Shown here: piece by piece, positions 16,555 through 25,759 of the stretch
How the letters are laid out: each line of letters begins with the position of its first letter
Numbering within the stretch: position 1 is the first letter of the stretch
Source: a bacterium
GTDB taxonomy: Bacteria; Armatimonadota; Zipacnadia; Zipacnadales; UBA11051
Assembly: GCA_021372615.1 (NCBI GenBank)
Contig: JAJFUB010000150.1
Span: 1-64,000 of the forward strand
Length of the DNA: 64,000 bases
Reading direction: 5' to 3'
Notes under the pieces: model-generated
What the model saw: the letters and a program-made list of their open reading frames with translations, nothing else
What the model was told of the DNA's origin: nothing
Database searches by the model: none
Translations under genes and position numbers: made by a program

Positions 16555-18561
16555 ATGGCAACCACCGAGGCCGACTTCTACGTGAGCCCCGCCGGTCGTG
16601 ACAGTTGGAGCGGGACCTGCCCCGAGCCGCAACGTGACGGCCGCGACGGTCCCTTCGCCACCCTCGCCCGCGCCCAGAAGGCCGTGCGCAAGCTGCGCGA
16701 GGCGGACGGCCGCCCCGTCACCGTGCTGATCCGCGGCGGCGTCTACCGCCTGGCCCGCCCGATCGTCTTCACCCCCCGGGACAGCGGCTCCGCCGAAGCC
16801 CCCGTCACCTACGCGGCGTACGGCGACGAGCGCCCGGTGTTCAGCGGCGGGCGGCTCATCACGGGCTGGACGAAGCGCCAGGACGGGATCTGGACCGCCG
16901 ATCTGCCTGACGTCAAGGCAGGCAAGTGGGCCTTCAACCAGCTCTGCTGCGATGGGCAGCGGTGCGTCCGTGCCCGGCACCCCAACGAGGGCTTCCTGCG
17001 CACCGCCGGTCTGCCGCCGGGCATTGACAACCCGCACACCCAGCGCGGTAACCCGGCCGCCTGCCAGACGCTGAGCTTCCGCCCCGGGGACATCAAACGC
17101 TTCCATAACCTGGAGGATGTGAACCTCTTCGTCTACCACGCCTGGACGGCCTCGCTGCACTGGATCGAGAGCCTCGACCCGCGGCGCCACGCGGTGACCT
17201 TCACGGCCCCCTCGGGCTGGCCGCTGGGGTACTGGGAGGCCGAGCAGCGCTACGTGATCGAGAACTGCCTGGAAGCCCTCGACATGCCCGGCGAGTGGTA
17301 CCTCGACCGCAAGCAAGGGCGGCTCTACTTCATGCCCCAGCCCGGCGAGGACCCCAACGACTCCGAGTTCGTGGCCCCGGTGCTGCGGGAACTCCTCGTT
17401 TTCAGGGGCAACCCGGCGCAGGAGCAGGTCGTCCAGCACGTGCATCTGCGCGGGCTGTCCTTCCAGCACGCCGACTGGCACATCCCCGACCGGGGCCGCG
17501 CGGACGGGCAGGCTGCCATCTGGCTCAGCGGCGCCGTCTTCGGGCGCGGGATGACCCACTGCTCGCTGGAGGACTGCGAGGTCGCCCACGTCGGCACGTA
17601 CGCGGTGTGGCTGGAGCGGGGTTGCCGGGACAACGCCCTCCGGCGCTGCGAGTTGCACGACCTGGGGGGCGGCGGGGTGAAGATCGGCGAGACCTGCACC
17701 GTCACCGACGCGAAGCTCGCGACTGCGCACAACGCGGTAGATAATTGCTACATCCACGGCGGCGGGCAGGTCTTCCCGGCCGGCGTCGGGGTCATCATCC
17801 TGCGCAGCAGCTCCAACACCGTCACCCACAATGAGATCAGCTACCTGTACTACACCGGGGTCTCAGTGGGCTGGAGCTGGGGCTACGCCCCCAGCTCGGC
17901 CAGTCAGAACGTGATCGAGTACAACCACATCCACCATATCGGGCAGGGCGTGCTGAGCGACATGGGCGGCATCTACACCCTGGGCATCTCCCCCGGCACC
18001 CGCCTGCGCTACAACCTCATCCATGACGTGGAGTCATACAGCTACGGGGGCTGGGGTCTGTACCCGGACGAGGGCAGCACGCACATGCTGCTGGAGAACA
18101 ACATCTGCATCCGCTGCAAGACCGGCGGCTTCCACCAGCACTACGGCCGCGAGAACGTCATCCTCAACAACATCTTCGCCGACGCCACGCTGATGCAGGT
18201 GGCGCGCAGCCGCGAGGAGCCCCACGCCTCCTTCACCTTCGAGCGCAACATCGTGTACTGCACCAACCCCACGGTCCTGGGCGGGTCGTGGAAGAACAAC
18301 AACTACCGCATGGAGCGGAACATCTACTGGAACGCCAACGGGCCGGAGCTGGACTTTGGCGGCCTGACTTTCGGGCGCTGGCAGGCCGAGGGGCGGGACC
18401 TGGAGTCCGTCGTCGCCGATCCGCTCTTCGTGGACCCCGAGCACGACGACTTCCGCCTCCGGAAGGGCTCACCGGCCCTGAAGCTGGGGTTCCACCCCAT
18501 CGAGACCGACAAGATCGGCCTCTACGGCCCGCCGGAATGGGTCAAGAAGCCACGGCGGTAG
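16555..18561 (+). CDS. right-handed parallel beta-helix protein (pectate-lyase-like)
   Basis: About 668 residues. The start EADFYVSPAGRDSWSGT with DGPFATLARAQKAVRKL and VLIRGGVYRLARPI is the typical opening of single-stranded beta-helix carbohydrate-active proteins. The middle and end hold repeated turns with N-x-I/V motifs such as NTVTHNEISYLYYTG and NVIEYNHIHHIGQG. Such proteins bind or cleave polysaccharides; I cannot pick a lyase or hydrolase family. No signal peptide is visible from ATG 16555 (GGAG upstream) or from the alternative ATG 16429, whose extra 42 residues are arginine-rich and not family-like. The protein is therefore intracellular or exported in an unrecognised way. Confidence 0.8.
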   Translation: MATTEADFYVSPAGRDSWSGTCPEPQRDGRDGPFATLARAQKAVRKLREADGRPVTVLIRGGVYRLARPIVFTPRDSGSAEAPVTYAAYGDERPVFSGGRLITGWTKRQDGIWTADLPDVKAGKWAFNQLCCDGQRCVRARHPNEGFLRTAGLPPGIDNPHTQRGNPAACQTLSFRPGDIKRFHNLEDVNLFVYHAWTASLHWIESLDPRRHAVTFTAPSGWPLGYWEAEQRYVIENCLEALDMPGEWYLDRKQGRLYFMPQPGEDPNDSEFVAPVLRELLVFRGNPAQEQVVQHVHLRGLSFQHADWHIPDRGRADGQAAIWLSGAVFGRGMTHCSLEDCEVAHVGTYAVWLERGCRDNALRRCELHDLGGGGVKIGETCTVTDAKLATAHNAVDNCYIHGGGQVFPAGVGVIILRSSSNTVTHNEISYLYYTGVSVGWSWGYAPSSASQNVIEYNHIHHIGQGVLSDMGGIYTLGISPGTRLRYNLIHDVESYSYGGWGLYPDEGSTHMLLENNICIRCKTGGFHQHYGRENVILNNIFADATLMQVARSREEPHASFTFERNIVYCTNPTVLGGSWKNNNYRMERNIYWNANGPELDFGGLTFGRWQAEGRDLESVVADPLFVDPEHDDFRLRKGSPALKLGFHPIETDKIGLYGPPEWVKKPRR

Positions 18562-18708
18562 CGGACACAGGAGCCGCACAGCCACCCGTCCGGGCGATTC
18601 CGGGCGGGCAGCTGGCCCCGGAGCCGGCTCCCCGGATGGTGCCTGTGCCCCCGTCCCCTGACACATATCGAATACATACCATACTGCATTGTGTCGAGCC
18701 ACCGGGGG

Positions 18709-18738
18709 TTGACTTCGCTTTTCCGGGGGCCTTATACT
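18709..18738 (+). promoter_or_regulatory. promoter of the SH3b/NlpC-P60 gene
   Basis: TTGACT (18709-18714), an 18-base spacer and TATACT (18733-18738). The expected transcription start is about 18745, only three bases before the ATG, so the message would be leaderless or nearly so. Confidence 0.75.
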
Positions 18739-18747
18739 TTTGGCGCT

Positions 18748-20571
18748 ATGCATCTCCGAAAACTGGTGGGCTTCGGCCCTTTGAGAGCGGTGGGGCTGGG
18801 GATCGCCCTGTTGGCAGTCTGCGTACACCCTGAGCCGGCGCTGGCCGCCAAGGCGCGTGCGGCGTGGGTGATCCCTGAGACCCTCAACGTCCGGTCCGGG
18901 CCGCGGATGGACAGCAAGAGGATCGATTCCCTGTCCCGCGGCGCCAAGGTCTACGTCATTTCCTTCGGCAACAAGTGGTGCTGGTGCTCGCTGCCGGGCG
19001 GCGGCAAGGGGTGGATCGCCGAGTGGTACCTGCAGTTCTCGGCGGACAAGGGCCGGCAGATCGCCCACTCAGCGGGCAAGTCCCCCGCGACGCATGTCAG
19101 CCGGTCGAGCCCCCCGGCCTGGGTCAAGGTCGCGGCGGCCAATGTCCGCAGCGCCCCGGGCCTGGGCGGCGACTCGTACGGGACGCTGGACAGCGGGACC
19201 AAGGTCTACGTGTTGGCCCGCCGGGGCGACTGGGCCAAGTGCAAGACCCCCGGTGGATCCGGCTGGATCCGGAACGACCTGCTGGAGTACAGCATGGCAG
19301 CCGGGCGCAAGCTGGCGGGGACCGGGGGCTCCGCCCCGCACGCCAGCTCCCCAGCTCCGAAGGTCGCAGCCGCCTCCGGCAAGGCCTTCGTGCTGGAGGA
19401 CAAGGTCGCGCTCCGTTCCGGCCCCGGCAGCCGCTTTGACCGCAAGGCCACCGTCGTCAAGGGCCAGACGCTGTACATCTCGGGCACCAAGGGCATGTGG
19501 CGCAAGGTTACGGTCCATGGCGGCCACAGCGGCTGGATTGCCGCGTGGCTCATCAAGGAAGACAAGCCCAAGTCGCTGCCCGGAAACGCGAACACGCCCG
19601 ACGTGGCGCGGACGGACAGGGTGCTGACGGCCTGGGTAACGGCCGACACCGCCCGTATCCGCGAGCGCCCCAGCAGCGAGGCCAAGGTCAAGTTCTCGCT
19701 CAAGCAGGGCACGAAGATCCACGTGGCGGCTGTCTGCGGCCACTGGTGCAAGATGCGCACGCTGTCCGGCAGCTATGGCTGGGTGGCCGGCTGGCTCATC
19801 AAGTTCGTGCCGCCGGGTACGGCCGTGACCGCCACGGAGGCCGGTGAGAAGGTCGAGGTCAACGTGGGCTGGGTGGCGCGACCGGTCGTGAACCTGCGCA
19901 CCGCTCCCAGCACCGACGCCGCGACCAATGGCGACGCCCGGCTCGGAACCCGCCTGCTGATCATCGGCAAGAAGCCCGGCTGGTACAAGGTGGCGCTGGA
20001 GGACGGGAACATCGGCTGGATGTCGGCGCGGCTGGTGGACACCCGGTCCGAGCGCATGGTGCGCTATCGGGTCGCCACGGCCGGCAAGAGCGCCTCCAAG
20101 GAGTCCTCGTCGGCCACGCTGCAACAGGCCTCGCTCAGCGGTGCGGATGACTTCCCCTCACCGACCGCCGGGGGCAACGACGACGATGCCCCCAGCAGCG
20201 GCATGGGCGCCGATCTGGTGGCCACGGCCAAGCGGTTCATTGGTTGCTCGTACGTGCGCGGGGCCTCGCGCCCCGGCGCCTTTGACTGCTCCGGCCTGAC
20301 CTCCTACGTCCACCGCGTCCACGGCATAGATATCTCGCGCTCGTCCGTGGCCCAGTTCCGCCAGGGCACGCCGGTCGCCCGTGACGACCTGCAACCGGGC
20401 GATGTCGTCTTCTTCCAGAACACCTACAAGCGCGGCATCTCCCACGTCGGCCTGTACATCGGCAACGGCCGCTTCGTACACGCCAGCAACCACCGGGGTG
20501 GCGTGAAGATCACCGGCCTGGACGAGGACTACTACGCGCGGCGCTATGTCGGCGCCCGCCGGATGTACTGA
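18748..20571 (+). CDS. secreted cell-wall hydrolase: five SH3b repeats plus NlpC/P60
   Basis: A 607-residue exported protein with signal peptide ending near ALAAKA. Five bacterial SH3 repeats start near residues 37, 124, 212, 294 and 374; four carry N-x-R/L-R-x-x-P (LNVRSGP, ANVRSAP, VALRSGP, VNLRTAP) and end in GW-I/V. The NlpC/P60 cysteine peptidase domain begins near 486, with Cys in FDCSGLTSY (about 512), His in ISHVGLYIGNG (about 565) and the third residue in HASN. It should cut peptidoglycan stem peptides, with SH3b repeats binding the wall. ATG 18748 gives a proper signal peptide. The gene has its own promoter and a hairpin terminator downstream. Confidence 0.93.
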   Translation: MHLRKLVGFGPLRAVGLGIALLAVCVHPEPALAAKARAAWVIPETLNVRSGPRMDSKRIDSLSRGAKVYVISFGNKWCWCSLPGGGKGWIAEWYLQFSADKGRQIAHSAGKSPATHVSRSSPPAWVKVAAANVRSAPGLGGDSYGTLDSGTKVYVLARRGDWAKCKTPGGSGWIRNDLLEYSMAAGRKLAGTGGSAPHASSPAPKVAAASGKAFVLEDKVALRSGPGSRFDRKATVVKGQTLYISGTKGMWRKVTVHGGHSGWIAAWLIKEDKPKSLPGNANTPDVARTDRVLTAWVTADTARIRERPSSEAKVKFSLKQGTKIHVAAVCGHWCKMRTLSGSYGWVAGWLIKFVPPGTAVTATEAGEKVEVNVGWVARPVVNLRTAPSTDAATNGDARLGTRLLIIGKKPGWYKVALEDGNIGWMSARLVDTRSERMVRYRVATAGKSASKESSSATLQQASLSGADDFPSPTAGGNDDDAPSSGMGADLVATAKRFIGCSYVRGASRPGAFDCSGLTSYVHRVHGIDISRSSVAQFRQGTPVARDDLQPGDVVFFQNTYKRGISHVGLYIGNGRFVHASNHRGGVKITGLDEDYYARRYVGARRMY

Positions 20572-20605
20572 GCCCCGCCGGGGCCCACCATGCTCCTGAT
20601 CCGCC

Positions 20606-20633
20606 AGGGACCTCCTGAAGCACGGAGGTCCCT
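20606..20633 (+). terminator. hairpin after NlpC/P60 gene
   Basis: A perfect 10-bp stem (AGGGACCTCC, 20606-20615, with 20624-20633) and an eight-base loop, 35 bases after the stop. The following GTGCTGTCTGG is only weakly T-rich. Confidence 0.65.
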
Positions 20634-20687
20634 GTGCTGTCTGGAGACAATCTCCACCCGTATCGCCGCCGTACCGAGACGAACAAC

Positions 20688-21266
20688 ATGATGAGTGTTC
20701 TGATAGTCATAGGTTACATTCTGTTCGTGCTCGTCCTGCTGTCGGGGATCATCGCGTGCCTGTGCGGCATGGCCGGCACGCTCCTGATCCTGCTGGCCGG
20801 CGTGGGCCTGTCGGCGGCCACGCACTGGCAGCGGCCCAGCCTGTGGGTCCTGCTGGTCCTGGCGGTCCTGGGGATCGGGGCGGAGGTCCTCGACAACGTC
20901 CTCAGCGCCGTGGCGACGCGGCAGCAGGGGGCGAGCAGCCGCACCGGTTGGGTGGCCATGCTCGGGGGGATCGGCGGCGCGCTGATCGGCTCGTGGATCG
21001 GCCCGCTGGTCGGTGCTGTCGGCCTGGTCGGCGGCCCGCTGGGGTTCATCATCGGGGTGGTGCTCATTCCCCTCGTCCTGGCCGGGGTCGGGGGCTACTG
21101 CGCCGCGTACTGGTATGAACTGCGCCAGGGCAAGACGCCCGAGGAGGCCCGGCAGGCGGGCAAGGGGGCCCTGGTCGGGCGGCTGCTGGGTGTCATGGGC
21201 AAGACGCTGATCGCCGTCATCATGTCCGGCGCCCTGCTGTGGATCGCGTTCGTGCACCCGAAGTAG
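20688..21266 (+). CDS. DUF456-family membrane protein
   Basis: A 192-residue integral membrane protein. Hydrophobic segments include VLIVIGYILFVLVLLSGII, a second around LLILLAGVGLSAA, a third in VLLVLAVLGIGAEVL and glycine-rich helices MLGGIGGALIGSW and GFIIGVVLIPLVLAG; the overall pattern and the closing E-L-R-Q-G-K-T-P-E-E-A segment match DUF456. The function is unknown. The start is uncertain: ATG 20688 or 20691 are both possible and neither has a good ribosome site; an open frame continues to 20634. It stands between a terminator and a class A palindromic repeat. Confidence 0.78.
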   Translation: MMSVLIVIGYILFVLVLLSGIIACLCGMAGTLLILLAGVGLSAATHWQRPSLWVLLVLAVLGIGAEVLDNVLSAVATRQQGASSRTGWVAMLGGIGGALIGSWIGPLVGAVGLVGGPLGFIIGVVLIPLVLAGVGGYCAAYWYELRQGKTPEEARQAGKGALVGRLLGVMGKTLIAVIMSGALLWIAFVHPK

Positions 21267-21309
21267 ACGTCCCGGCGTGGTGTGTAGCTTCGGCAATCAC
21301 TCACATCGC

Positions 21310-21368
21310 AGTAACGCGGGCGGCCTCGCCCGCGCCGAGGCCGGGCAGGCGAGGCCGCCTGCCCTACT
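21310..21368. repeat. REP-like palindromic repeat, class A
   Basis: Same type as 2183-2244, bounded by AGTA and TACT with two GC-rich self-complementary arms. It fills most of the gap between the DUF456 and HIT genes. Confidence 0.75.
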
Positions 21369-21441
21369 GGACGGGGAGGGTACCTACCCTATCTACAGGG
21401 GACGCCCCGCCGGGCGGCGCACGGTGGCGCGCGGAGGTTAC

Positions 21442-21870
21442 GTGAAGGACTGCATCTTCTGCCAGATCGTCGGCGGCGAGGTCCCGGCGGCGGTGGTGCT
21501 CGACGACCCCTCCGCCGTGGCGTTCCTGGACCGTCGCCCGCTGCTGCCGGGCCACACGCTGCTTGTTCCCCGTGCTCATGTCCCCACGCTGATGGACCTG
21601 CCGCCCGAGCTGGTGGAGCCGCTCTTCCAGCGGGCGCGGTTGCTGGCGCAGGCGGTCCAGCAGGCCCTGGGGGCCGATGGCATCTTCGTGGGGATCAACA
21701 ACCAGGTCAGCCAGAGTGTCCCGCATCTGCACATCCACATCGTGCCGCGTCACCGGGGGGACGGCCTGAAGGGGTTCTTCTGGCCGCGGAGACAGTACGA
21801 GAGCGAGGCGGCCATGGCCGACATCGCCACCCGCATCCGCCAGGCCCTGGCGAACCTCCAGGAGCCCTAA
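21442..21870 (+). CDS. HIT-family nucleotide hydrolase/transferase
   Basis: A 142-residue HIT protein. CIFCQIVGGEVPA at the N-terminus, LPGHTLLVPRAHVPTL and the histidine triad HLHIHIVPRH near residue 94 are all present. The family hydrolyses nucleoside phosphoramidates or dinucleoside polyphosphates; the substrate here is not known. The start is GTG 21442, with GGAGG four bases before it. The open frame begins further upstream but that part overlaps the palindromic repeat. The next gene begins within ten bases of the stop, so the two may share a transcript without an obvious functional link. Confidence 0.92.
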   Translation: MKDCIFCQIVGGEVPAAVVLDDPSAVAFLDRRPLLPGHTLLVPRAHVPTLMDLPPELVEPLFQRARLLAQAVQQALGADGIFVGINNQVSQSVPHLHIHIVPRHRGDGLKGFFWPRRQYESEAAMADIATRIRQALANLQEP

Positions 21871-21877
21871 GGACGTG

Positions 21878-23449
21878 ATGGACATGCCCCGCCCGCTCGT
21901 CTGGCTGCTGTTGCCGCTCCTGTTGTCGGCCCTCCCCGCCTGCGCCCAGCCCCCCGACCTCTCCCCCGCCCGCAGCCGCCTGGGCATCAACCTCAACGGG
22001 CCCACCGACTGGAACTCCGAACTGCCTTTTGTGGACGTGTTCCGCCTGTCGCGGGCGTGGATCAGTCAGCGCCAGGGGGAGGGCTGGGGCAAGGGCCCGG
22101 CTCTGCAGCGCGATGCCAGGGGCTGGGTCACGCAACTGGAACCCAACTGCTGGGCGGACACGCCCATGTGCACCATCCGGGGCGGGCACTTCCCCAAGGG
22201 TCGCTACACGTGCCTATACGAGGGCCAGGGGGAGATCGAGTTCTGGGGCGCCTCGGCAGTCATCGAGAAGGCCCCCGGGCGGCTGGTGGTCGAGGTGAAC
22301 CCCGAGGCGGAGGTCATCTGGCTGCGCCTCCGCCAGACCAACCCGCAGGACTACGTCCGCAACATCCGCGTCGTCATGCCGGGCTGTGAGCAGACCTATG
22401 CCCGGGAGCCCTTCCGGCCGGGCTTCCTGGAGCGCTGGGCCTCGATGAACACGATTCGCTTCATGGACTGGATGCTGACCAACCATGATCTCCCCGGCAC
22501 GTCGGCGGCCCGGCCGACGCCGGACTACTGCAACTTCACCGAGCGCGGCGTGCCCGTCGAAGTCATGGTGGACCTGTGCAACCGCCTGAAGTGCAACCCG
22601 TGGTTCTGCATGCCCCACCGGGCTGATGACGACTACACGCGCCAGTTCGCCAGGTACGTCCACGAACACCTCGACCCCTCGCTGAAGGTGTACGTGGAGT
22701 ACTCGAACGAGGTCTGGAACAGCATCTTCCCCCAGTGCCGCTATGCCCAGCAGAAAGGCCAGGAGCTAGGCCTGGGGCCCAGGGAGCGGCCGTGGGAGGG
22801 CGGGGGCATGTACTATTCGCGCCGCAGCCTGCAGATCTTCCGCCTCTGGCAGGAGGTCTTCGGGGGCCGCTCCCGCCTCGTGCGGGTCCTGGCGTGGCAG
22901 GCGGTCAACCCGTGGTGGGTGGAGCACATCATCCTGCCGACCGACGAGGCCTTTGCCAGCGCCGACGCCGTGGCCATCGCCCCGTACTTCGGGCCGCTGG
23001 TGCCCCCCACCAGCACCGAGGGCCGTCCCGGTGCCGACCAGGTGGACAACTGGACCGTGGACCAGTTGCTCGACTACGTGCAGCAGACCACGCTGCCCCA
23101 GGCCCTGGAGGCCATCCGGCAGCAGAAGATCATCGCCGACCGCTTCGGGCTGAAGCTGGTGGCATACGAGGCCGGACAGCATCTGGTGGGCCTCGGTGCG
23201 GCGCAGAATGACGAGAAGCTGACCGCGCTGCTCACGCAAGCCAACCGGCACCCGCGCATGGGGGCGCTCTACACGCAGTACCTGGACGGCTGGAAGGCCG
23301 CCGGGGGCGATCTGATGTGCATGTTCAGCTCGGTGAGCGCCTGGGGCAAGTACGGCAGTTGGGGGCTCAGCGAATTCTACGACGAGGCGGAAGCCGATCA
23401 CCCCAAGCTGAAGGCCGTCACGGAGTGGATGCGGAATAACCCGCGCTAA
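21878..23449 (+). CDS. secreted TIM-barrel glycosidase-like protein
   Basis: A 523-residue protein with signal peptide VWLLLPLLLSALPACAQ (a Cys at the end could make it a lipoprotein). A clan GH-A-like barrel is suggested by VYVEYSNEVWNS near residue 273, where the Asn-Glu pair fits the acid/base position, and by VAYEAGQH near 429 as a possible nucleophile strand end. I cannot assign a numbered glycoside hydrolase family. The start ATG 21878 follows TAAGGA directly after the HIT stop; ATG 21884 is also possible. Neighbouring sugar isomerase and oxidoreductase genes on the same strand suggest use of the released sugar. Confidence 0.72.
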   Translation: MDMPRPLVWLLLPLLLSALPACAQPPDLSPARSRLGINLNGPTDWNSELPFVDVFRLSRAWISQRQGEGWGKGPALQRDARGWVTQLEPNCWADTPMCTIRGGHFPKGRYTCLYEGQGEIEFWGASAVIEKAPGRLVVEVNPEAEVIWLRLRQTNPQDYVRNIRVVMPGCEQTYAREPFRPGFLERWASMNTIRFMDWMLTNHDLPGTSAARPTPDYCNFTERGVPVEVMVDLCNRLKCNPWFCMPHRADDDYTRQFARYVHEHLDPSLKVYVEYSNEVWNSIFPQCRYAQQKGQELGLGPRERPWEGGGMYYSRRSLQIFRLWQEVFGGRSRLVRVLAWQAVNPWWVEHIILPTDEAFASADAVAIAPYFGPLVPPTSTEGRPGADQVDNWTVDQLLDYVQQTTLPQALEAIRQQKIIADRFGLKLVAYEAGQHLVGLGAAQNDEKLTALLTQANRHPRMGALYTQYLDGWKAAGGDLMCMFSSVSAWGKYGSWGLSEFYDEAEADHPKLKAVTEWMRNNPR

Positions 23450-23478
23450 GGCGGCTGGCAACGGGCCAGGAGGAAGCC

Positions 23479-23538
23479 AGTAGGGCGGGCGGCCTCGCCC
23501 GCCCCTTCGCCTGCGCGGGCGAGGCCGCCCGCGCTACT
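23479..23538. repeat. REP-like palindromic repeat, class A
   Basis: Bounded by AGTAGGGCGGGCGGCC and GGCCGCCCGCGCTACT, the same layout as 2183-2244. It lies 30 bases after the glycosidase-like gene and ends about 45 bases before the ribosome site of the isomerase gene. Confidence 0.8.
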
Positions 23539-23596
23539 CGGGCCCCATGGGGCCCGGATCACGCATCCCGATTCCCGGTCACAAGGAGACCACCCC

Positions 23597-24430
23597 ATGA
23601 AGCTGTCTGTCATGCTCTTCCCGTTCCATGGCCCCGTCACCGATGGGTCGCTGACGCCGCAGGCCGCCGTGGACGCCATTCAGTCCGTCGGCATCGGCGC
23701 GATCGAGCCGATGCTGTCGAACCTCGACGCCACCCCCGGGCCGTGGGAGCAGTTCATAGACCTGTGCCGGGCGGCCGGTATCCAGGTCAGTTGCGTGGAC
23801 ATCGGCGCGAACCTCGTGGGCAATAACGACGAGGAGCGCGCGAAGGCCCTCGAGACCGTGCGGCGCGGCCTGGACCTGTGCGTGGACCTGGACTGCCCGG
23901 TGGCCCTGATCGCCGGTAGCCGGCCCGGCGAGGGCATGAGCAACGAGGAGGGGCGCGCGATCTACTCGCAGGGCCTGGCGAAGTCTGCCACCATGGCGCT
24001 GGAGCGCGGCATCATCCCCACCATCGAGGACTTCGGTGTCTACCCCGAGTTTGCGTGCCGGTCGGACCATGTGCGCGAGGTCGTCACGGGTGCCGGCCCC
24101 GACGTGAAGGTCACCTGGGACAACGGGAACTTCATCCTGGCCGATGAGATGCCCATGCACGCCTACGCGGCCCTGCGCGACCTGACGGTCCATACGCACA
24201 TCAAGGACTTCGTCCTCGACCCCGCGGGCCAGGCCAGCCTGAAGAGCCCCTCGGGCAAGGCCCACAAGAGCATCGGGATCGGCCTGGGCGACTGCCAGGT
24301 GCGCGAGGGCGTCACGGCCCTCAAGCAGGACGGCTTCGACGGCTGGGTGTCGCTGGAGATCGGCAGCAACCGCGTCCAGGAGATGCTGGACGGGGCCGAG
24401 TTCGTGCGCAAGGTGTGGGACGAGGCGTAG
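23597..24430 (+). CDS. sugar phosphate isomerase/epimerase-family protein
   Basis: A 277-residue AP-endonuclease-2-like TIM barrel. The strand ends hold the usual metal ligands: TIEDFGVYPE (Glu), VTWDNGNF (Asp), HTHIKDF (His) and WVSLEIGSN (Glu). Such proteins (xylose isomerase-like) isomerise or epimerise keto- and inosose-type sugars using a divalent metal. The exact substrate is unknown. ATG 23597 follows AAGGAG by ten bases. A Gfo/Idh/MocA dehydrogenase follows on the same strand after a strong palindrome; that pairing is common in inositol and rare-sugar catabolism, which is the best clue to its role. Confidence 0.88.
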   Translation: MKLSVMLFPFHGPVTDGSLTPQAAVDAIQSVGIGAIEPMLSNLDATPGPWEQFIDLCRAAGIQVSCVDIGANLVGNNDEERAKALETVRRGLDLCVDLDCPVALIAGSRPGEGMSNEEGRAIYSQGLAKSATMALERGIIPTIEDFGVYPEFACRSDHVREVVTGAGPDVKVTWDNGNFILADEMPMHAYAALRDLTVHTHIKDFVLDPAGQASLKSPSGKAHKSIGIGLGDCQVREGVTALKQDGFDGWVSLEIGSNRVQEMLDGAEFVRKVWDEA

Positions 24431-24434
24431 GCCG

Positions 24435-24497
24435 GTACGCCCGACACTCCTGTCGGGCGCAGGCGACGAATCCGCCCGACAGGAGTGTCGGGCGTAC
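24435..24497. repeat. perfect 25-bp inverted repeat (class D)
   Basis: Arms 24435-24459 and 24473-24497 are exact complements around a 13-base loop. Each arm also folds alone through CCCGAC and GTCGGG. It sits five bases after the isomerase stop and could act as a terminator or an mRNA end-stabiliser. Confidence 0.85.
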
Positions 24498-24552
24498 TGC
24501 TGCATCGGCATCGGCGGGATACAAGCCCCCGCCCTACAGAAGAGGCAACAAC

Positions 24553-25752
24553 ATGGACAAGCTACGCATTGGCATCCTCGGCATGCGCCGGGGGATGTCA
24601 CATCTGCACAACTTCCTGGCCGTCGAGGAGGCCGAGGTCATCGGCGTCGCCGATCGGCTACCGGACCGCCAGGAGGCGGCCGCAAAGGTCCTAGATGACA
24701 AGGGCTGCAAGGCTCGCATCTGCAACGAGTATGAGGAGTTGCTGGCGATGCAGCCCGATGCCCTCGTCGTCGCCAGCAACGGCCGGGCCCAGTGCGGCCA
24801 TGCCGTACAGGCGCTGGAAGCCGGCTGTCATGTGCTCTCGGAAGTCCCGGGGGCGTTCTCGCTTCAGGAGTGGCTGAAGATCCGCGACACCTCCGAACGC
24901 TGCGGCAAGCAGTACATGATGGGCGAGAACCTGTGCTTCATGGACTTCATCCGCTACTGGCGCAAGTGGATCGAGGCGGGCCAGTACGGTCAGATGTCCA
25001 TCGCCGAGGCCGAGTACCTGCACTACCTGCCCCACACCATGACCAACGCCAAGGGCGAGTTCTTCAAGCCTTCACAGGCCAAGGAGCAGGGGCTCAAGGA
25101 CGTCTTCCCCACCTGGCGCGCCGACCAGCCGCCGATTGGCTACCTGACCCACGACCTCGGTCCGCTGCTGGAGGTGCTGGACGACCGCGTGGTGACCGTC
25201 ACGTGCATGAGTGGTCCCTGGCGCTGCCAGGAGGCCCCCCTGCGCCCCGACGGCCAGATCGCGCTGTTCCACACCGCCAAGGGCCTGCTCATCCAGATCC
25301 TGGTGACGCTCAACACGGTCCGCCCCAGCGAGCACCGCTTCCGCCTCTTCGGCACCGGCGGCAGCCTGGAGTGGACCCTCTACGAGCAGTTCTGCCGGCG
25401 CTTCGACAGCAGCCGGGCGGAGAGCGACGGCTGGGAGGTCGTGAACATCGGCCTGGCCGCCAAGGACACCGACCCCACCACCGGCCATGGCGGCACGGAC
25501 ATCAACCTGGCGCGGCAGTTCACCCGCTGCCTGCTCAAGAACGGCACGGTGCCCATTGACGTGTACCGCAGCATCGAGTACTCGCTGCCGGGGATCATCG
25601 CCGGGCAGTCGGCCGACCTGGGCGGTGTCCCGCTGGCCATCCCCGACCTGCGCCGCGAGCCGTTCGTGCACACGGACTTCTGGAAGGTCGTCGGCTTCCC
25701 CGAGGACGAGCCGGAGGGCAAGCCGTTCAAGGAGATCATGGAGCTGGGGTAA
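24553..25752 (+). CDS. Gfo/Idh/MocA-family oxidoreductase
   Basis: A 399-residue NAD(P)-dependent dehydrogenase. The Rossmann fold opens with LRIGILGMRRGMSHLHNF, slightly unlike the usual GxGxxG, and continues with VIGVADRLPDR and a CHVLSEVPGAF motif, where a Glu-Val-Pro replaces the classical Glu-Lys-Pro. The second domain has YLTHDLGPLLEVL, holding the His expected near the active site. The lost lysine may mean altered chemistry or a glycosidase-like use of NAD, as in some members. ATG 24553 follows AAGAGG. It pairs with the isomerase before it in likely sugar catabolism. Confidence 0.87.
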   Translation: MDKLRIGILGMRRGMSHLHNFLAVEEAEVIGVADRLPDRQEAAAKVLDDKGCKARICNEYEELLAMQPDALVVASNGRAQCGHAVQALEAGCHVLSEVPGAFSLQEWLKIRDTSERCGKQYMMGENLCFMDFIRYWRKWIEAGQYGQMSIAEAEYLHYLPHTMTNAKGEFFKPSQAKEQGLKDVFPTWRADQPPIGYLTHDLGPLLEVLDDRVVTVTCMSGPWRCQEAPLRPDGQIALFHTAKGLLIQILVTLNTVRPSEHRFRLFGTGGSLEWTLYEQFCRRFDSSRAESDGWEVVNIGLAAKDTDPTTGHGGTDINLARQFTRCLLKNGTVPIDVYRSIEYSLPGIIAGQSADLGGVPLAIPDLRREPFVHTDFWKVVGFPEDEPEGKPFKEIMELG

Positions 25753-25759
25753 CGACCTG

